Assembly (NCBI GenBank): GCA_937901455.1
Contig: CALDIA010000054.1
Location: forward strand, 1 to 64,000
Origin: an uncultured Bacteroidales bacterium
GTDB lineage: Bacteria; Bacteroidota; Bacteroidia; Bacteroidales; WCHB1-69
DNA: 64,000 nt
Direction: 5' to 3'
In this document: one piece after another, positions 46,527 through 53,935 of the stretch
Position numbering within the stretch: position 1 is the stretch's first letter
Layout of the letters: each line of letters opens with the position of its first letter
Program-made: the position numbers and the translations under genes
Notes under the pieces: generated by a model
What the model was told of the DNA's origin: nothing
The model's database searches: none
What the model saw: only the letters and a program-made list of their open reading frames with translations

Positions 46527-47165
46527 TTAGAATTGATAGATATAGCAGAAAGCCAGAACAGTATTGAATTGCTTGAATATTCGCCTGTTAACAACCCAGG
46601 TGGGGATGCGTACGGGAATAAAGGAGTTGGAAAAGCGGAAATTGAAGCCATGGTGTTCGTTGAACATATACGACAGGCCGGCGCAGGCAGAAAATTCCAT
46701 CCGCCGGAAGGGAGGGCGGAATGAAATGATGCCGGCGCCATTCCGTTCGCGGGCATAGAGATTCACGCCCAACATAGGGCCCACCTCGAACCAGAAGTCG
46801 TGAATACCATAGGCGGTGATATGGGCGAAGCGCCATTGCAGCAGAACGGGAACTTCCAGATAGCCGAGATTAAGCACGTATTTATCATTGCTTATTTGCC
46901 CTTTTTTAGTGTACGAATGACTGCCTTTCATGGTGAAATCAAGGCCCATTTGTAGCCGAAGGTTGTCATTGTCGTTCAGTCCTACATGAGCATACAGTCC
47001 GGCAGTGGCACCTACTTTGTGGAAACCTGCTAGGTCATCGCCTGATATTTGCGAGGTGGTCATGCCTATGCGGAGTCCGCCTTTGAATTGTCCTTTCGAA
47101 CTTTGCGCTTGGGAGAGGCAGAAGATGCCTGCGAAAATCCATAATAGAAGTAGATTTTTCTTCAT
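46527..47165 (-). CDS. PorT-like outer-membrane beta-barrel protein
   Basis: 212 aa. Signal peptide 1-20 (LSQAQ), then alternating amphipathic strands typical of the OMP_b-brl (PorT/OmpX-size) family: FKGGLRIGMTTSQISGD, LRLQMGLDFTMKG, LNLGYLEVPVLLQWRF, and a closing aromatic strand ending YQF. Most likely an 8- to 10-strand barrel. Function not assignable; PorT-like proteins include T9SS assembly parts, but many are simple porins. Starts 7 bases after yqgE ends, so probably co-transcribed. Confidence 0.78.
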   Translation of the reverse strand: MKKNLLLLWIFAGIFCLSQAQSSKGQFKGGLRIGMTTSQISGDDLAGFHKVGATAGLYAHVGLNDNDNLRLQMGLDFTMKGSHSYTKKGQISNDKYVLNLGYLEVPVLLQWRFAHITAYGIHDFWFEVGPMLGVNLYARERNGAGIISFRPPFRRMEFSACAGLSYMFNEHHGFNFRFSNSFIPVRIPTWVVNRRIFKQFNTVLAFCYIYQF

Positions 47166-47172
47166 AAGCTTA

Positions 47173-47754
47173 TCAATTTAAATGAGGGCTTTCGGGTATT
47201 TTCAGCCAGTGTTCATATTCTTTACCCAGTATAGATACGGCTTTGTGCCATATTTGGTCGGGCTCGGTGTTGAATAGCAGTTCGGGAGTGGGGTTGCCGA
47301 TGACCCAATAGTTGTTGGCAATCTCCGCTTCCAATTGGCCTGGTGCCCACCCCGAGTATCCCAGGATGAATTTATAGCGTATACTTGGAAACAAACGCTG
47401 CTCTATCTGTTTTAATAGCTGGTCGTTGTAGCCGAAAAAAATGCCGGGACGTATAGCAGAGGCCGCATCACTGTTACTGTGATTGTGCAGCAGAAAAAGC
47501 ATTTCCGGACTTACAGGGCCTCCGATATAAAGCGGAGCCTTTATGGAAATGCTATCAACTAAACGGTCCAGTACAAAAGGGGTTGGTTTATTGACGATGA
47601 CCCCCGCAACCGTTTCTTTGTTGTAGTCGGTTAATAAAATCACCGAGCGGTTGAAGAGCATGTCAGGGCTCAGGGGCGCGGCAATCAGAAGCGACCCCTC
47701 CGATAACGTGAACTCTGTCTGTTTAACCCTTAGAAAGTCTCGTTTGACGGTCAT
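47173..47754 (-). CDS. YqgE/AlgH family protein
   Basis: 193 aa. LSEGSLLIAAPLSPDMLFNRSV, GVIVNKP, LYIGGPVSPEMLFLLH and FILGYSGWAPGQLEAEI are the diagnostic blocks. The family is widespread and of unsettled function; I use the family name rather than algH. The frame opens at 47778, upstream of the predicted transcript start near 47770, so the ATG at 47754 is chosen. Divergent from the MurL-like gene over a 67-base gap. Confidence 0.88.
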   Translation of the reverse strand: MTVKRDFLRVKQTEFTLSEGSLLIAAPLSPDMLFNRSVILLTDYNKETVAGVIVNKPTPFVLDRLVDSISIKAPLYIGGPVSPEMLFLLHNHSNSDAASAIRPGIFFGYNDQLLKQIEQRLFPSIRYKFILGYSGWAPGQLEAEIANNYWVIGNPTPELLFNTEPDQIWHKAVSILGKEYEHWLKIPESPHLN

Positions 47755-47775
47755 AATATCTGTAGAAACAAGTGG

Positions 47776-47783
47776 CAAAGATA
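47776..47783 (-). promoter_or_regulatory. -7 element of yqgE
   Basis: TATCTTTG on the minus strand followed by CCACTTG; start near 47770. It lies only 11 bases from the divergent -7 element at 47795. Confidence 0.6.
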
Positions 47784-47794
47784 CTATTTTTTTG

Positions 47795-47802
47795 TACTTT
47801 TG
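47795..47802 (+). promoter_or_regulatory. -7 element of the MurL-like gene
   Basis: TACTTTTG followed by CAGCG; start near 47808, leader about 14 nt to the ATG at 47822. It excludes the long frame opening at 47651. Confidence 0.6.
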
Positions 47803-47821
47803 CAGCGTTAAGTTTTTTAGT

Positions 47822-49123
47822 ATGAATTTTGAAGAACTACGTTCCCAATATTCCGTTTTTTCCTATAACGGATTTACCTATTCACTGGTTGGTTCCGATC
47901 TGCACATTAGTTTTGACTTCAGCATTGGCGAAGATATTCGTTTCATGCCTGCCATGGTCCTGAAGGCTGGCCGGTATGCAAAATATCCGGAGGATCTGTC
48001 AAGTCTAGAGGGAATCATCTTCCATATTGGCCTGATAGAGTTAATCAGTTACTGGAAGTGCACGTGCAGTCCTATACTGCTTATCCGTCCGTACAAGCTC
48101 ACTGTAGAGCAGCAGTTGTGGTGGCGGAAGCTTTACTGGTATGGTTTGGGAGAGTTCTTTTATCAGAATCATATCCACACTGACCATGAGCATTTTTTAA
48201 ATTTTCAATTTGAAGACGGGGCTTCCGAATCTGTGGGGCTCGTGTACCCGCATGTAGCGGAGAGCGACACCACCATTGTGCCGATAGGAGGGGGCAAAGA
48301 CTCGGTGGTCACCTTGGAGGAGTTGCGTGTGCAGCGGCGGGTAGTGCCCTTTATCATCAACCCGCGCGGCGCTACGCTTGCCTGTGCCGAAAAGGCAGGA
48401 TTCCCCACAAGCGATGATATCGTTGTGTTGAAGCGCGAAATATCTCCGGCGCTGCTGGAACTGAACCGTCAAGGGTTCCTCAACGGGCACACTCCTTTTT
48501 CTGCCATGCTCGCATTCTATACCCTTTTGATCTCGGCGGTTACCGGCATTCGTGATGTGGCCCTGTCGAACGAGTCTTCGGCCAACGAGCCCACCATCCC
48601 AGGCACCTATATAAACCATCAGTACTCCAAAACACTGGAATTTGAAGAAGATTTCCGCTACTATGTGGATACGTATATGAACGCTTGCAATCATTACTAC
48701 AGCTATTTGCGTCCGCTAACTGAGCTCCAAATTGCCGAGCGATTTGCCCGCTATCCCCAATATTTTCAGGTTTTCAAAAGTTGCAATGCCGGCAGTAAGG
48801 AGGACAAATGGTGCTGCCACTGTCCAAAATGTCTCTTCGCTTACATCATCCTGTCACCCTTTATTGATGATGCTACTATGATAGAGATTTTCGGCGAAGA
48901 CATGCTTGACAACGCGGAGCTGGCCCCTTGTTTGGAACAGCTTGCCGGCCTTACCACAATCAAGCCTTTCGACTGCGTGGGTACCGTCCATGAGGTGAAC
49001 GAGGCGCTTCGGCGTATTTCCGAGAGCCGAAAAGATAAAAAACTCATAAAGCATTATATCAATAAATTACTGGAACAGTGGAATGATAATATGTTGGAGG
49101 ATTATATCAATATGGCCCCATAG
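47822..49123 (+). CDS. murL: MurL-like UDP-MurNAc-L-Ala-L-Glu epimerase
   Basis: 433 aa, cytosolic. A PP-loop-type nucleotide motif VPIGGGKDSVVTLEELR lies near residue 157, followed by a region shaped like the MurL family: INPRGATLACAEKAGFP, LNGHTPFSAMLAFYTLL, ALSNESSANEPTIPG, NHQYSKTLEFEEDFR, and a Cys-rich zinc-like site KWCCHCPKCLFAYIILSPF near residue 330. MurL of Xanthomonas epimerises the terminal L-Glu of UDP-MurNAc-L-Ala-L-Glu to D-Glu, replacing glutamate racemase with MurD2. My match is by remembered motif pattern, so the specific function is moderate confidence; an ATP-dependent PP-loop enzyme is safe. Confidence 0.6.
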   Translation: MNFEELRSQYSVFSYNGFTYSLVGSDLHISFDFSIGEDIRFMPAMVLKAGRYAKYPEDLSSLEGIIFHIGLIELISYWKCTCSPILLIRPYKLTVEQQLWWRKLYWYGLGEFFYQNHIHTDHEHFLNFQFEDGASESVGLVYPHVAESDTTIVPIGGGKDSVVTLEELRVQRRVVPFIINPRGATLACAEKAGFPTSDDIVVLKREISPALLELNRQGFLNGHTPFSAMLAFYTLLISAVTGIRDVALSNESSANEPTIPGTYINHQYSKTLEFEEDFRYYVDTYMNACNHYYSYLRPLTELQIAERFARYPQYFQVFKSCNAGSKEDKWCCHCPKCLFAYIILSPFIDDATMIEIFGEDMLDNAELAPCLEQLAGLTTIKPFDCVGTVHEVNEALRRISESRKDKKLIKHYINKLLEQWNDNMLEDYINMAP

Positions 49124-49156
49124 TTATTTTTCATTTTTACTACCATTTATTTTTAC

Positions 49157-49164
49157 TATTTTTG
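49157..49164 (+). promoter_or_regulatory. -7 element of the FKBP gene
   Basis: TATTTTTG followed by CCGCCTG. Start near 49170, leader about 43 nt to the ATG at 49213. Confidence 0.6.
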
Positions 49165-49212
49165 CCGCCTGTTTAACAAGAATTATTTTTTCATTTATTA
49201 AAACCCCAAAAT

Positions 49213-50283
49213 ATGTCAGAAGATATCTTAGATGAAGAGAAAATCCAAGAGGAAATGAACACTCAATATCAAGAAAATATGGAAGAGGCCGCAGAACAAG
49301 TGGAAGAGACCATAGAAGAGATAGAAGAACCTGAAGCGGAAGTCACGGTCACCAAGGAAGGGGAGACCGAGAAACCCGAGAAATCCAAAAGCAAGTTGCC
49401 CTTATACATTGCTGTGGCCGTCGCTGTTCTCGCTTTGTTGGGTGTTTGTGGTTATCTGATTTTTCAAAATGTTGGTAAATATAAAGGCTATAAAAAAGAC
49501 AAATCGGGCATTTATTATAAGTTTCATGACGAAATTCATACCGATGCCGAGATGCCAAAGACTGGCGACCTGGTAGGCATTCTCTTCTCCTTGAGAACGG
49601 AAGATTCCACGCTTATTCCTATGATTCCGAACGAGATGCTGATGGATTCGGTGGGTGTGAACGACTTCTTTGCGGCTATACGCATGATGCATGTGGGCGA
49701 CAGTGCCACCTTCATTTTCAATGGCCAGGAGTTTTTTGACCAGATGATGGAGGGTCAGGAGTATCCCTTTGGCGACGAGCCGCTCTATGCAGATGTAAAG
49801 TTATATGGACACATGCCCAAAGCCGAGTTTGAAAAGGCTAAAGCTGCTTATGAGGCAGAGTTAGACCAGAGAAAGAATGCCGAGCAGGACTCTATTGCTG
49901 CTTATGTTGCCAAAAACAAGATGGGCGAACCCACCCCAGAGGGTCTGTATATCAAGACCATCAAGAAGGGAAGTGGTCCCTTGCTGCAGGATGGCCAGGA
50001 GGTAACGGTTCATTACGTTGGCAAGCTATTGGATGGCACAGAGTTTGATAGTTCAATAGGTCGAAACGAACCCTTTACCTTCGTGTTGGGTAATCATCAG
50101 GTGATTCCCGGTTGGGAACTGGCCCTTTCAAAGATGCATGTGGGTGAACAAGCTATTGTGCTGATTCCTTCTGTCATGGGCTATGGTGAAAGAGGAGCCG
50201 GCAATATGATTGATCCCTACACCCCGCTGGTGTTTGATATCAGGGTGCTCAGTGCCAAAAATAGCGACGCGGCTGCGGAGTAA
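49213..50283 (+). CDS. Membrane-anchored FKBP-type peptidyl-prolyl isomerase
   Basis: 356 aa. The first 55 residues are cytoplasmic and extremely acidic (repeated EE, with EAAEQVEETIEEIEE), then one helix (about 60-82, LPLYIAVAVAVLALLGVCGYL) spans the membrane. Outside are two FKBP-like units: a divergent one (about 110-205, KTGDLVGILFSLR... VGDSATFIFN) and a canonical C-terminal one (about 255-350, GQEVTVHYVGKLLDGTEFDSS, VIPGWELALSKM, VMGYGERGAG). It should catalyse proline isomerisation of envelope proteins. The acidic cytoplasmic tail has no known role. Confidence 0.88.
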   Translation: MSEDILDEEKIQEEMNTQYQENMEEAAEQVEETIEEIEEPEAEVTVTKEGETEKPEKSKSKLPLYIAVAVAVLALLGVCGYLIFQNVGKYKGYKKDKSGIYYKFHDEIHTDAEMPKTGDLVGILFSLRTEDSTLIPMIPNEMLMDSVGVNDFFAAIRMMHVGDSATFIFNGQEFFDQMMEGQEYPFGDEPLYADVKLYGHMPKAEFEKAKAAYEAELDQRKNAEQDSIAAYVAKNKMGEPTPEGLYIKTIKKGSGPLLQDGQEVTVHYVGKLLDGTEFDSSIGRNEPFTFVLGNHQVIPGWELALSKMHVGEQAIVLIPSVMGYGERGAGNMIDPYTPLVFDIRVLSAKNSDAAAE

Positions 50284-50302
50284 CGGTATATAATCCAATA
50301 GT

Positions 50303-50331
50303 GAGGCAGGGTGGCATTGTCACCCTGCCTC
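50303..50331 (+). terminator. Possible terminator of the FKBP gene
   Basis: GAGGCAGGGTG/CACCCTGCCTC is a perfect 11-bp stem with a 7-base loop, 20 bases after the stop. No T-run follows, so it may be a 3' stability hairpin instead. Confidence 0.45.
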
Positions 50332-50349
50332 GTGTTATCTCAAATGTAA

Positions 50350-50458
50350 CAAAAAGGAAAGGCAACCGGATTTTTTTGAGTAATTGCCAATAAAAATGAA
50401 GGATGAGTGTGTCGAGTAGGGATGAGGGACTACCGGTTGCCTTTTGTAATGTTCAACA
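50350..50458 (-). ncRNA. Candidate structured small RNA closed by a 12-bp stem
   Basis: On the minus strand a -7 element (50464-50471) is followed by a transcript without a reading frame. Arms AAAGGCAACCGG (near its 5' end, 50444-50433) and CCGGTTGCCTTT (50369-50358) are exact complements 63 bases apart, and the 3' arm is followed by CCTTTTTGTT. The loop is pyrimidine-rich, with CTCATCC occurring twice (50426-50420 and 50407-50401), and can pair little with itself. The plan resembles a closing-stem RNA such as 6S-type or a C-rich-loop regulatory RNA; no family is proved. Confidence 0.45.
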
Positions 50459-50463
50459 CGCAG

Positions 50464-50471
50464 CAAAAATA
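50464..50471 (-). promoter_or_regulatory. -7 element of the candidate RNA on the minus strand
   Basis: TATTTTTG on the minus strand followed by CTGCGTG. Start near 50458. There is no minus-strand gene downstream for it to serve. Confidence 0.5.
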
Positions 50472-50566
50472 CTAAAACAATCTGATAATACATTAAAATA
50501 AAAATAAAAATTTATTAACACAGTATTAACAATATAAACCATTGAAAATCGTAGTTTCGCACTTTG

Positions 50567-52906
50567 ATGGAAAATGAAATGTTGAAAGAAGATCATTTAT
50601 TATCGGCTTTGAACCGGCAGCAGAAAGACGCTGTGAAACAGATAGATGGGCCCGTTATGGTATTGGCAGGCGCCGGGTCGGGCAAGACACGTGTGCTTAC
50701 CTATAGGATTGCCTATATGCTGATGCACGACATCAGTCCGTACAAGATTATGGCCTTGACCTTTACGAACAAAGCGGCGGCAGAGATGCGCGGCAGGATT
50801 GTGGATCTGGTGGGTGGCGACAAAGCCAAGGCGGTGACCATGGGAACCTTCCACTCGGTATTCTATCGAATCTTGCGTATAGAGGCCGAGTTGATAGGCT
50901 ATACCCACAATTTGACGATTTACGACACGGATGATTCCAAATCGCTGATAAAGAACATTGTGAAGGAGATGAACTTAGATGCCAAAACCTACACGGCCTC
51001 CTTCATTCTCAACCGGATCTCATCGGCAAAAACCAGTCTGATGTCAGCGGAGGAGTATGCCAACGACAATGAGATTGTGTTGGCTGACAAGCGAGCTGGG
51101 CGGCCGATGATTGCCCAGATATTCCAGCGCTACAATGCCCGTCTGAAAAACGCTGATGCTATGGACTTTGACGATATTCTGTACTACATGAATGTCCTTT
51201 TGCGAGATTTTCCCGATGTATTGTACAAGTATCAGAATCGTTTTCAGTATATCTTGATAGATGAGTATCAAGATACCAACTTTGCCCAATATCTGATTAT
51301 CAAGAAATTGGCGGCGCTTACGCACAATATCTGTGTGGTGGGTGACGATGCACAGAGCATTTATGGTTTCCGTGGGGCTGACATTCAGAACATCCTTAAT
51401 TTCAAACGCGACTACCCCGATGCGGTCACTTACAAGTTAGAGCAGAACTACCGTTCCACACAAAACATTGTGAATGTGGCCAATGAGGTCATCAAGCATA
51501 ACAAAAACCAGATTCAAAAGGAGGTTTTTTCTGAAAATGAGGCGGGTAACAAGATTCGGTTGCTGCGCACCGCCAGCGATAAAGAGGAAGCTGCTACGGT
51601 TGCTGGCACTATCTTTGAAATCAAAATGAATGATCATGTGGCCAATAAGCAGTTTGCGGTCCTTTATAGAACCAATGTGCAGTCGCGCGTTTTGGAAGAG
51701 GCCTTTGTAAAAAGGAACATACCTTACAAGATCTATGGCGGACTTTCTTTTTACAAACGCAAGGAGATTAAGGATGTGTTGGCTTATTTCCGTCTGATTA
51801 TCAATCCTTATGATGAGGAATCGTTGCGCAGGGTTATCAACTATCCGCAGCGGGGCATTGGCGATACCACTTTCTCACGCATCCTGAGCACGGCTAACGA
51901 ACAGCAGGTGCACATGTGGGATGTGGTGTCGAACCCCAAAGGGCATCAGTTGCAGGTTACCAGTCAAGTGGCTGCCAAGCTGGTGGAGTTTTCAGACATG
52001 ATTAAGGGGTTTTCGGCGCAAATGAAAACCCTGGATGCCTATGAACTGGCCAAACAAGTGGTTTTCAAGACGGGTATAGCCAAAAATTTGAAAGAGATTC
52101 CTGACGAAAAGGAGCGCTTGGACAATGTAGAGGAATTGCTCGATGCAGTCAAGAGTTTCATAGATAATCCGCCGGAAACAAACTTCAACGAATTAACGGG
52201 CGAGTTGATAGAGGAATATTTTCCTTCTTTGGACCACTTTATGGAATCGGTGGCGTTGCTTAGCGATGTGGACGAAAATAAAGGGCAGGATGATGAAGAC
52301 AAAGTGAAGTTGATGACTATCCATTCTGCCAAGGGATTGGAGTTTGACTATGTGTTCATTACGGGTTTAGAGGAGAATCTTTTTCCATCGGCCTTGAGTG
52401 TCAACACCCTGTCAGAGATTGAGGAGGAGCGTCGGTTGTTCTATGTGGCCTTGACACGTGCGCGCAAGCAGGTGTTTCTTACTTGTGCCCAGACCCGTTA
52501 TCGCTATGGCTCAGCAGTCTTCTGCGAAGAGAGTCGTTTTTTGGAAGAGATTCCAGAGCGATACCTCAACTTTACCAAAAAGGCTTCTTCCGGGAAGGGG
52601 GTCTTCACAAAGGAAGACTCTTTTGGCCATCTTTTTTCAGGTCCCCGCCGGAAGTCTCCCGCCCCGGCTGCAGCCAAGCCGAATGTGAAGACCAAGCAAG
52701 AGGTGAAGATGGACCAGATAGGAGCCTTGGCCACCAACGAGCAGGTGCAGCCGGGCGTGCGCGTGTACCACTCCACCTTCGGATACGGCACCGTGCAGTC
52801 GGTGGAAAACAAAAGCGGTGACGCCCGCGCCGTAGTGGCCTTCGATACAGTAGGCACTAAGACTCTCATGCTGAAATTTGCCAAATTGATAATCCCTAAA
52901 CAATAA
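50567..52906 (+). CDS. UvrD/PcrA-type ATP-dependent DNA helicase
   Basis: 779 aa, superfamily 1A 3'-5' helicase of repair and replication restart. Motif Q/I: LNRQQKDAVKQIDGPVMVLAGAGSGKTRV at about 10-38 (Walker A); motif II DEYQDTN near 228; motif III VGDDAQSIYGFRG; motif IV/V QNYRSTQN, TIHSAKGLEFDYVF; motif VI VALTRARKQ near 630. A Tudor-like C-terminal segment (GVRVYHSTFGYGTVQSVE) matches PcrA/UvrD. The transcript probably starts near 50564, so the leader is very short (a weak TAGTTTCG -7 lies at 50552). The ATG at 50579 is an alternative start. Confidence 0.93.
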   Translation: MENEMLKEDHLLSALNRQQKDAVKQIDGPVMVLAGAGSGKTRVLTYRIAYMLMHDISPYKIMALTFTNKAAAEMRGRIVDLVGGDKAKAVTMGTFHSVFYRILRIEAELIGYTHNLTIYDTDDSKSLIKNIVKEMNLDAKTYTASFILNRISSAKTSLMSAEEYANDNEIVLADKRAGRPMIAQIFQRYNARLKNADAMDFDDILYYMNVLLRDFPDVLYKYQNRFQYILIDEYQDTNFAQYLIIKKLAALTHNICVVGDDAQSIYGFRGADIQNILNFKRDYPDAVTYKLEQNYRSTQNIVNVANEVIKHNKNQIQKEVFSENEAGNKIRLLRTASDKEEAATVAGTIFEIKMNDHVANKQFAVLYRTNVQSRVLEEAFVKRNIPYKIYGGLSFYKRKEIKDVLAYFRLIINPYDEESLRRVINYPQRGIGDTTFSRILSTANEQQVHMWDVVSNPKGHQLQVTSQVAAKLVEFSDMIKGFSAQMKTLDAYELAKQVVFKTGIAKNLKEIPDEKERLDNVEELLDAVKSFIDNPPETNFNELTGELIEEYFPSLDHFMESVALLSDVDENKGQDDEDKVKLMTIHSAKGLEFDYVFITGLEENLFPSALSVNTLSEIEEERRLFYVALTRARKQVFLTCAQTRYRYGSAVFCEESRFLEEIPERYLNFTKKASSGKGVFTKEDSFGHLFSGPRRKSPAPAAAKPNVKTKQEVKMDQIGALATNEQVQPGVRVYHSTFGYGTVQSVENKSGDARAVVAFDTVGTKTLMLKFAKLIIPKQ

Positions 52907-52910
52907 AAAA

Positions 52911-53777
52911 ATGCTGTTTCGTTCCAATATTCCCGCCCCTGAATATCCTTTTAATATCACATATCAAGATGCCATCATGCTGATAGGCTCGTGTTTTTCC
53001 GACAATATAGGAAGCTATTTCACCCGCCATCAGTTTGATGTAAAATCAAATCCCTTCGGAGTGCTTTTTAACCCCATTTCCATTGACCATTCTATCCGAT
53101 TGATGCTGAATCCGGAACGATTCGACAAAGACCGCTACTTCTATAAAACGCGCGACCTTTGGGTCAGCTTTGCCCACCATGGACGGTTCTCTCGCGAAAA
53201 TTTTGAGGTCTTTGAACAGAATATTGACGAACAGTTGGCCACAGCTTCCGAATTTCTGTATCGTACCGATGTGTTATTTGTGACCTTTGGCACAGCATTC
53301 TGTTACCAATTCATTCCCAGAAACTTGATCGTATCGAACTGTCACAAAATCCCCAACAATCAATTTAACAGGTTTAGGCTCACGGAAAAACAGATTGTAT
53401 CTCAATGGAGGGAAACCATAACCCAGTTATTGGAGGTGCGCCCCAACCTGAAAATTGTGTTCACAGTGAGCCCGGTGCGCCATGTGGGCGATGGTTTGCA
53501 CGAGAATACCCTCAGCAAGGCCATTCTCTTGCTGGCTACCGAGAAACTGGTGGATCAGGAACACACCTTCTATTTCCCCTCTTATGAATATCTGATGGAT
53601 GATCTTAGAGATTACCGGTTCTATGCCAAAGACCTTTTCCATCCCAATGATTTAGCCATAGAGTATATGGAGGAGAAGGTCTCGGAATCCTTCTTTGATC
53701 CGCAGACAGCCGAACAGGTACGATTGGTGGCACAACAGAACAAGTTTCGCAATCACAGAAGATTACGGGTGGAGTAG
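52911..53777 (+). CDS. GSCFA-family protein
   Basis: 288 aa. The name-giving block LIGSCFSDNIGSYFTRHQFD is at residues 23-42, followed by NPFGVLFNPISI, and later VTFGTAFCYQF, VFTVSPVRHVGDG and LFHPNDLAIEYM. The fold is SGNH/GDSL-hydrolase-like with Ser in GSC and Asp/His in the last block, and no signal peptide, so cytosolic. Substrate unknown. It starts 4 bases after uvrD's stop and is surely co-transcribed. Confidence 0.9.
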   Translation: MLFRSNIPAPEYPFNITYQDAIMLIGSCFSDNIGSYFTRHQFDVKSNPFGVLFNPISIDHSIRLMLNPERFDKDRYFYKTRDLWVSFAHHGRFSRENFEVFEQNIDEQLATASEFLYRTDVLFVTFGTAFCYQFIPRNLIVSNCHKIPNNQFNRFRLTEKQIVSQWRETITQLLEVRPNLKIVFTVSPVRHVGDGLHENTLSKAILLLATEKLVDQEHTFYFPSYEYLMDDLRDYRFYAKDLFHPNDLAIEYMEEKVSESFFDPQTAEQVRLVAQQNKFRNHRRLRVE

Positions 53778-53909
53778 GGGATGATTGTTCGGTCAAGTAT
53801 CCTTATGCTAAATAGCCTTTAATGTCTTGTTTGGCTGTATCCTCAAAAATGATGGTCAACATTCTCAAAAATCATAAAAAGTAGTTAGTTGACAAAATAT
53901 TCAAAATCA

Positions 53910-53917
53910 TACCTTTG
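53910..53917 (+). promoter_or_regulatory. Promoter of the barrel-imelysin-dihaem operon
   Basis: TACCTTTG at 53910-53917 with TTG (in TTGACA) at 53889-53891 as the -33 element. Start near 53923, leader about 13 nt to the ATG at 53936. No Fur-type palindrome is evident near it. Confidence 0.65.
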
Positions 53918-53935
53918 CAACCTAAAACTTTTACT

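Noticed and set aside
50303..50331. GC-rich hairpin after the FKBP gene as part of the candidate RNA on the minus strand
   Set aside because: It lies beyond the T-rich exit of the closing stem and has no T-run in either direction; kept only as a weak FKBP terminator.
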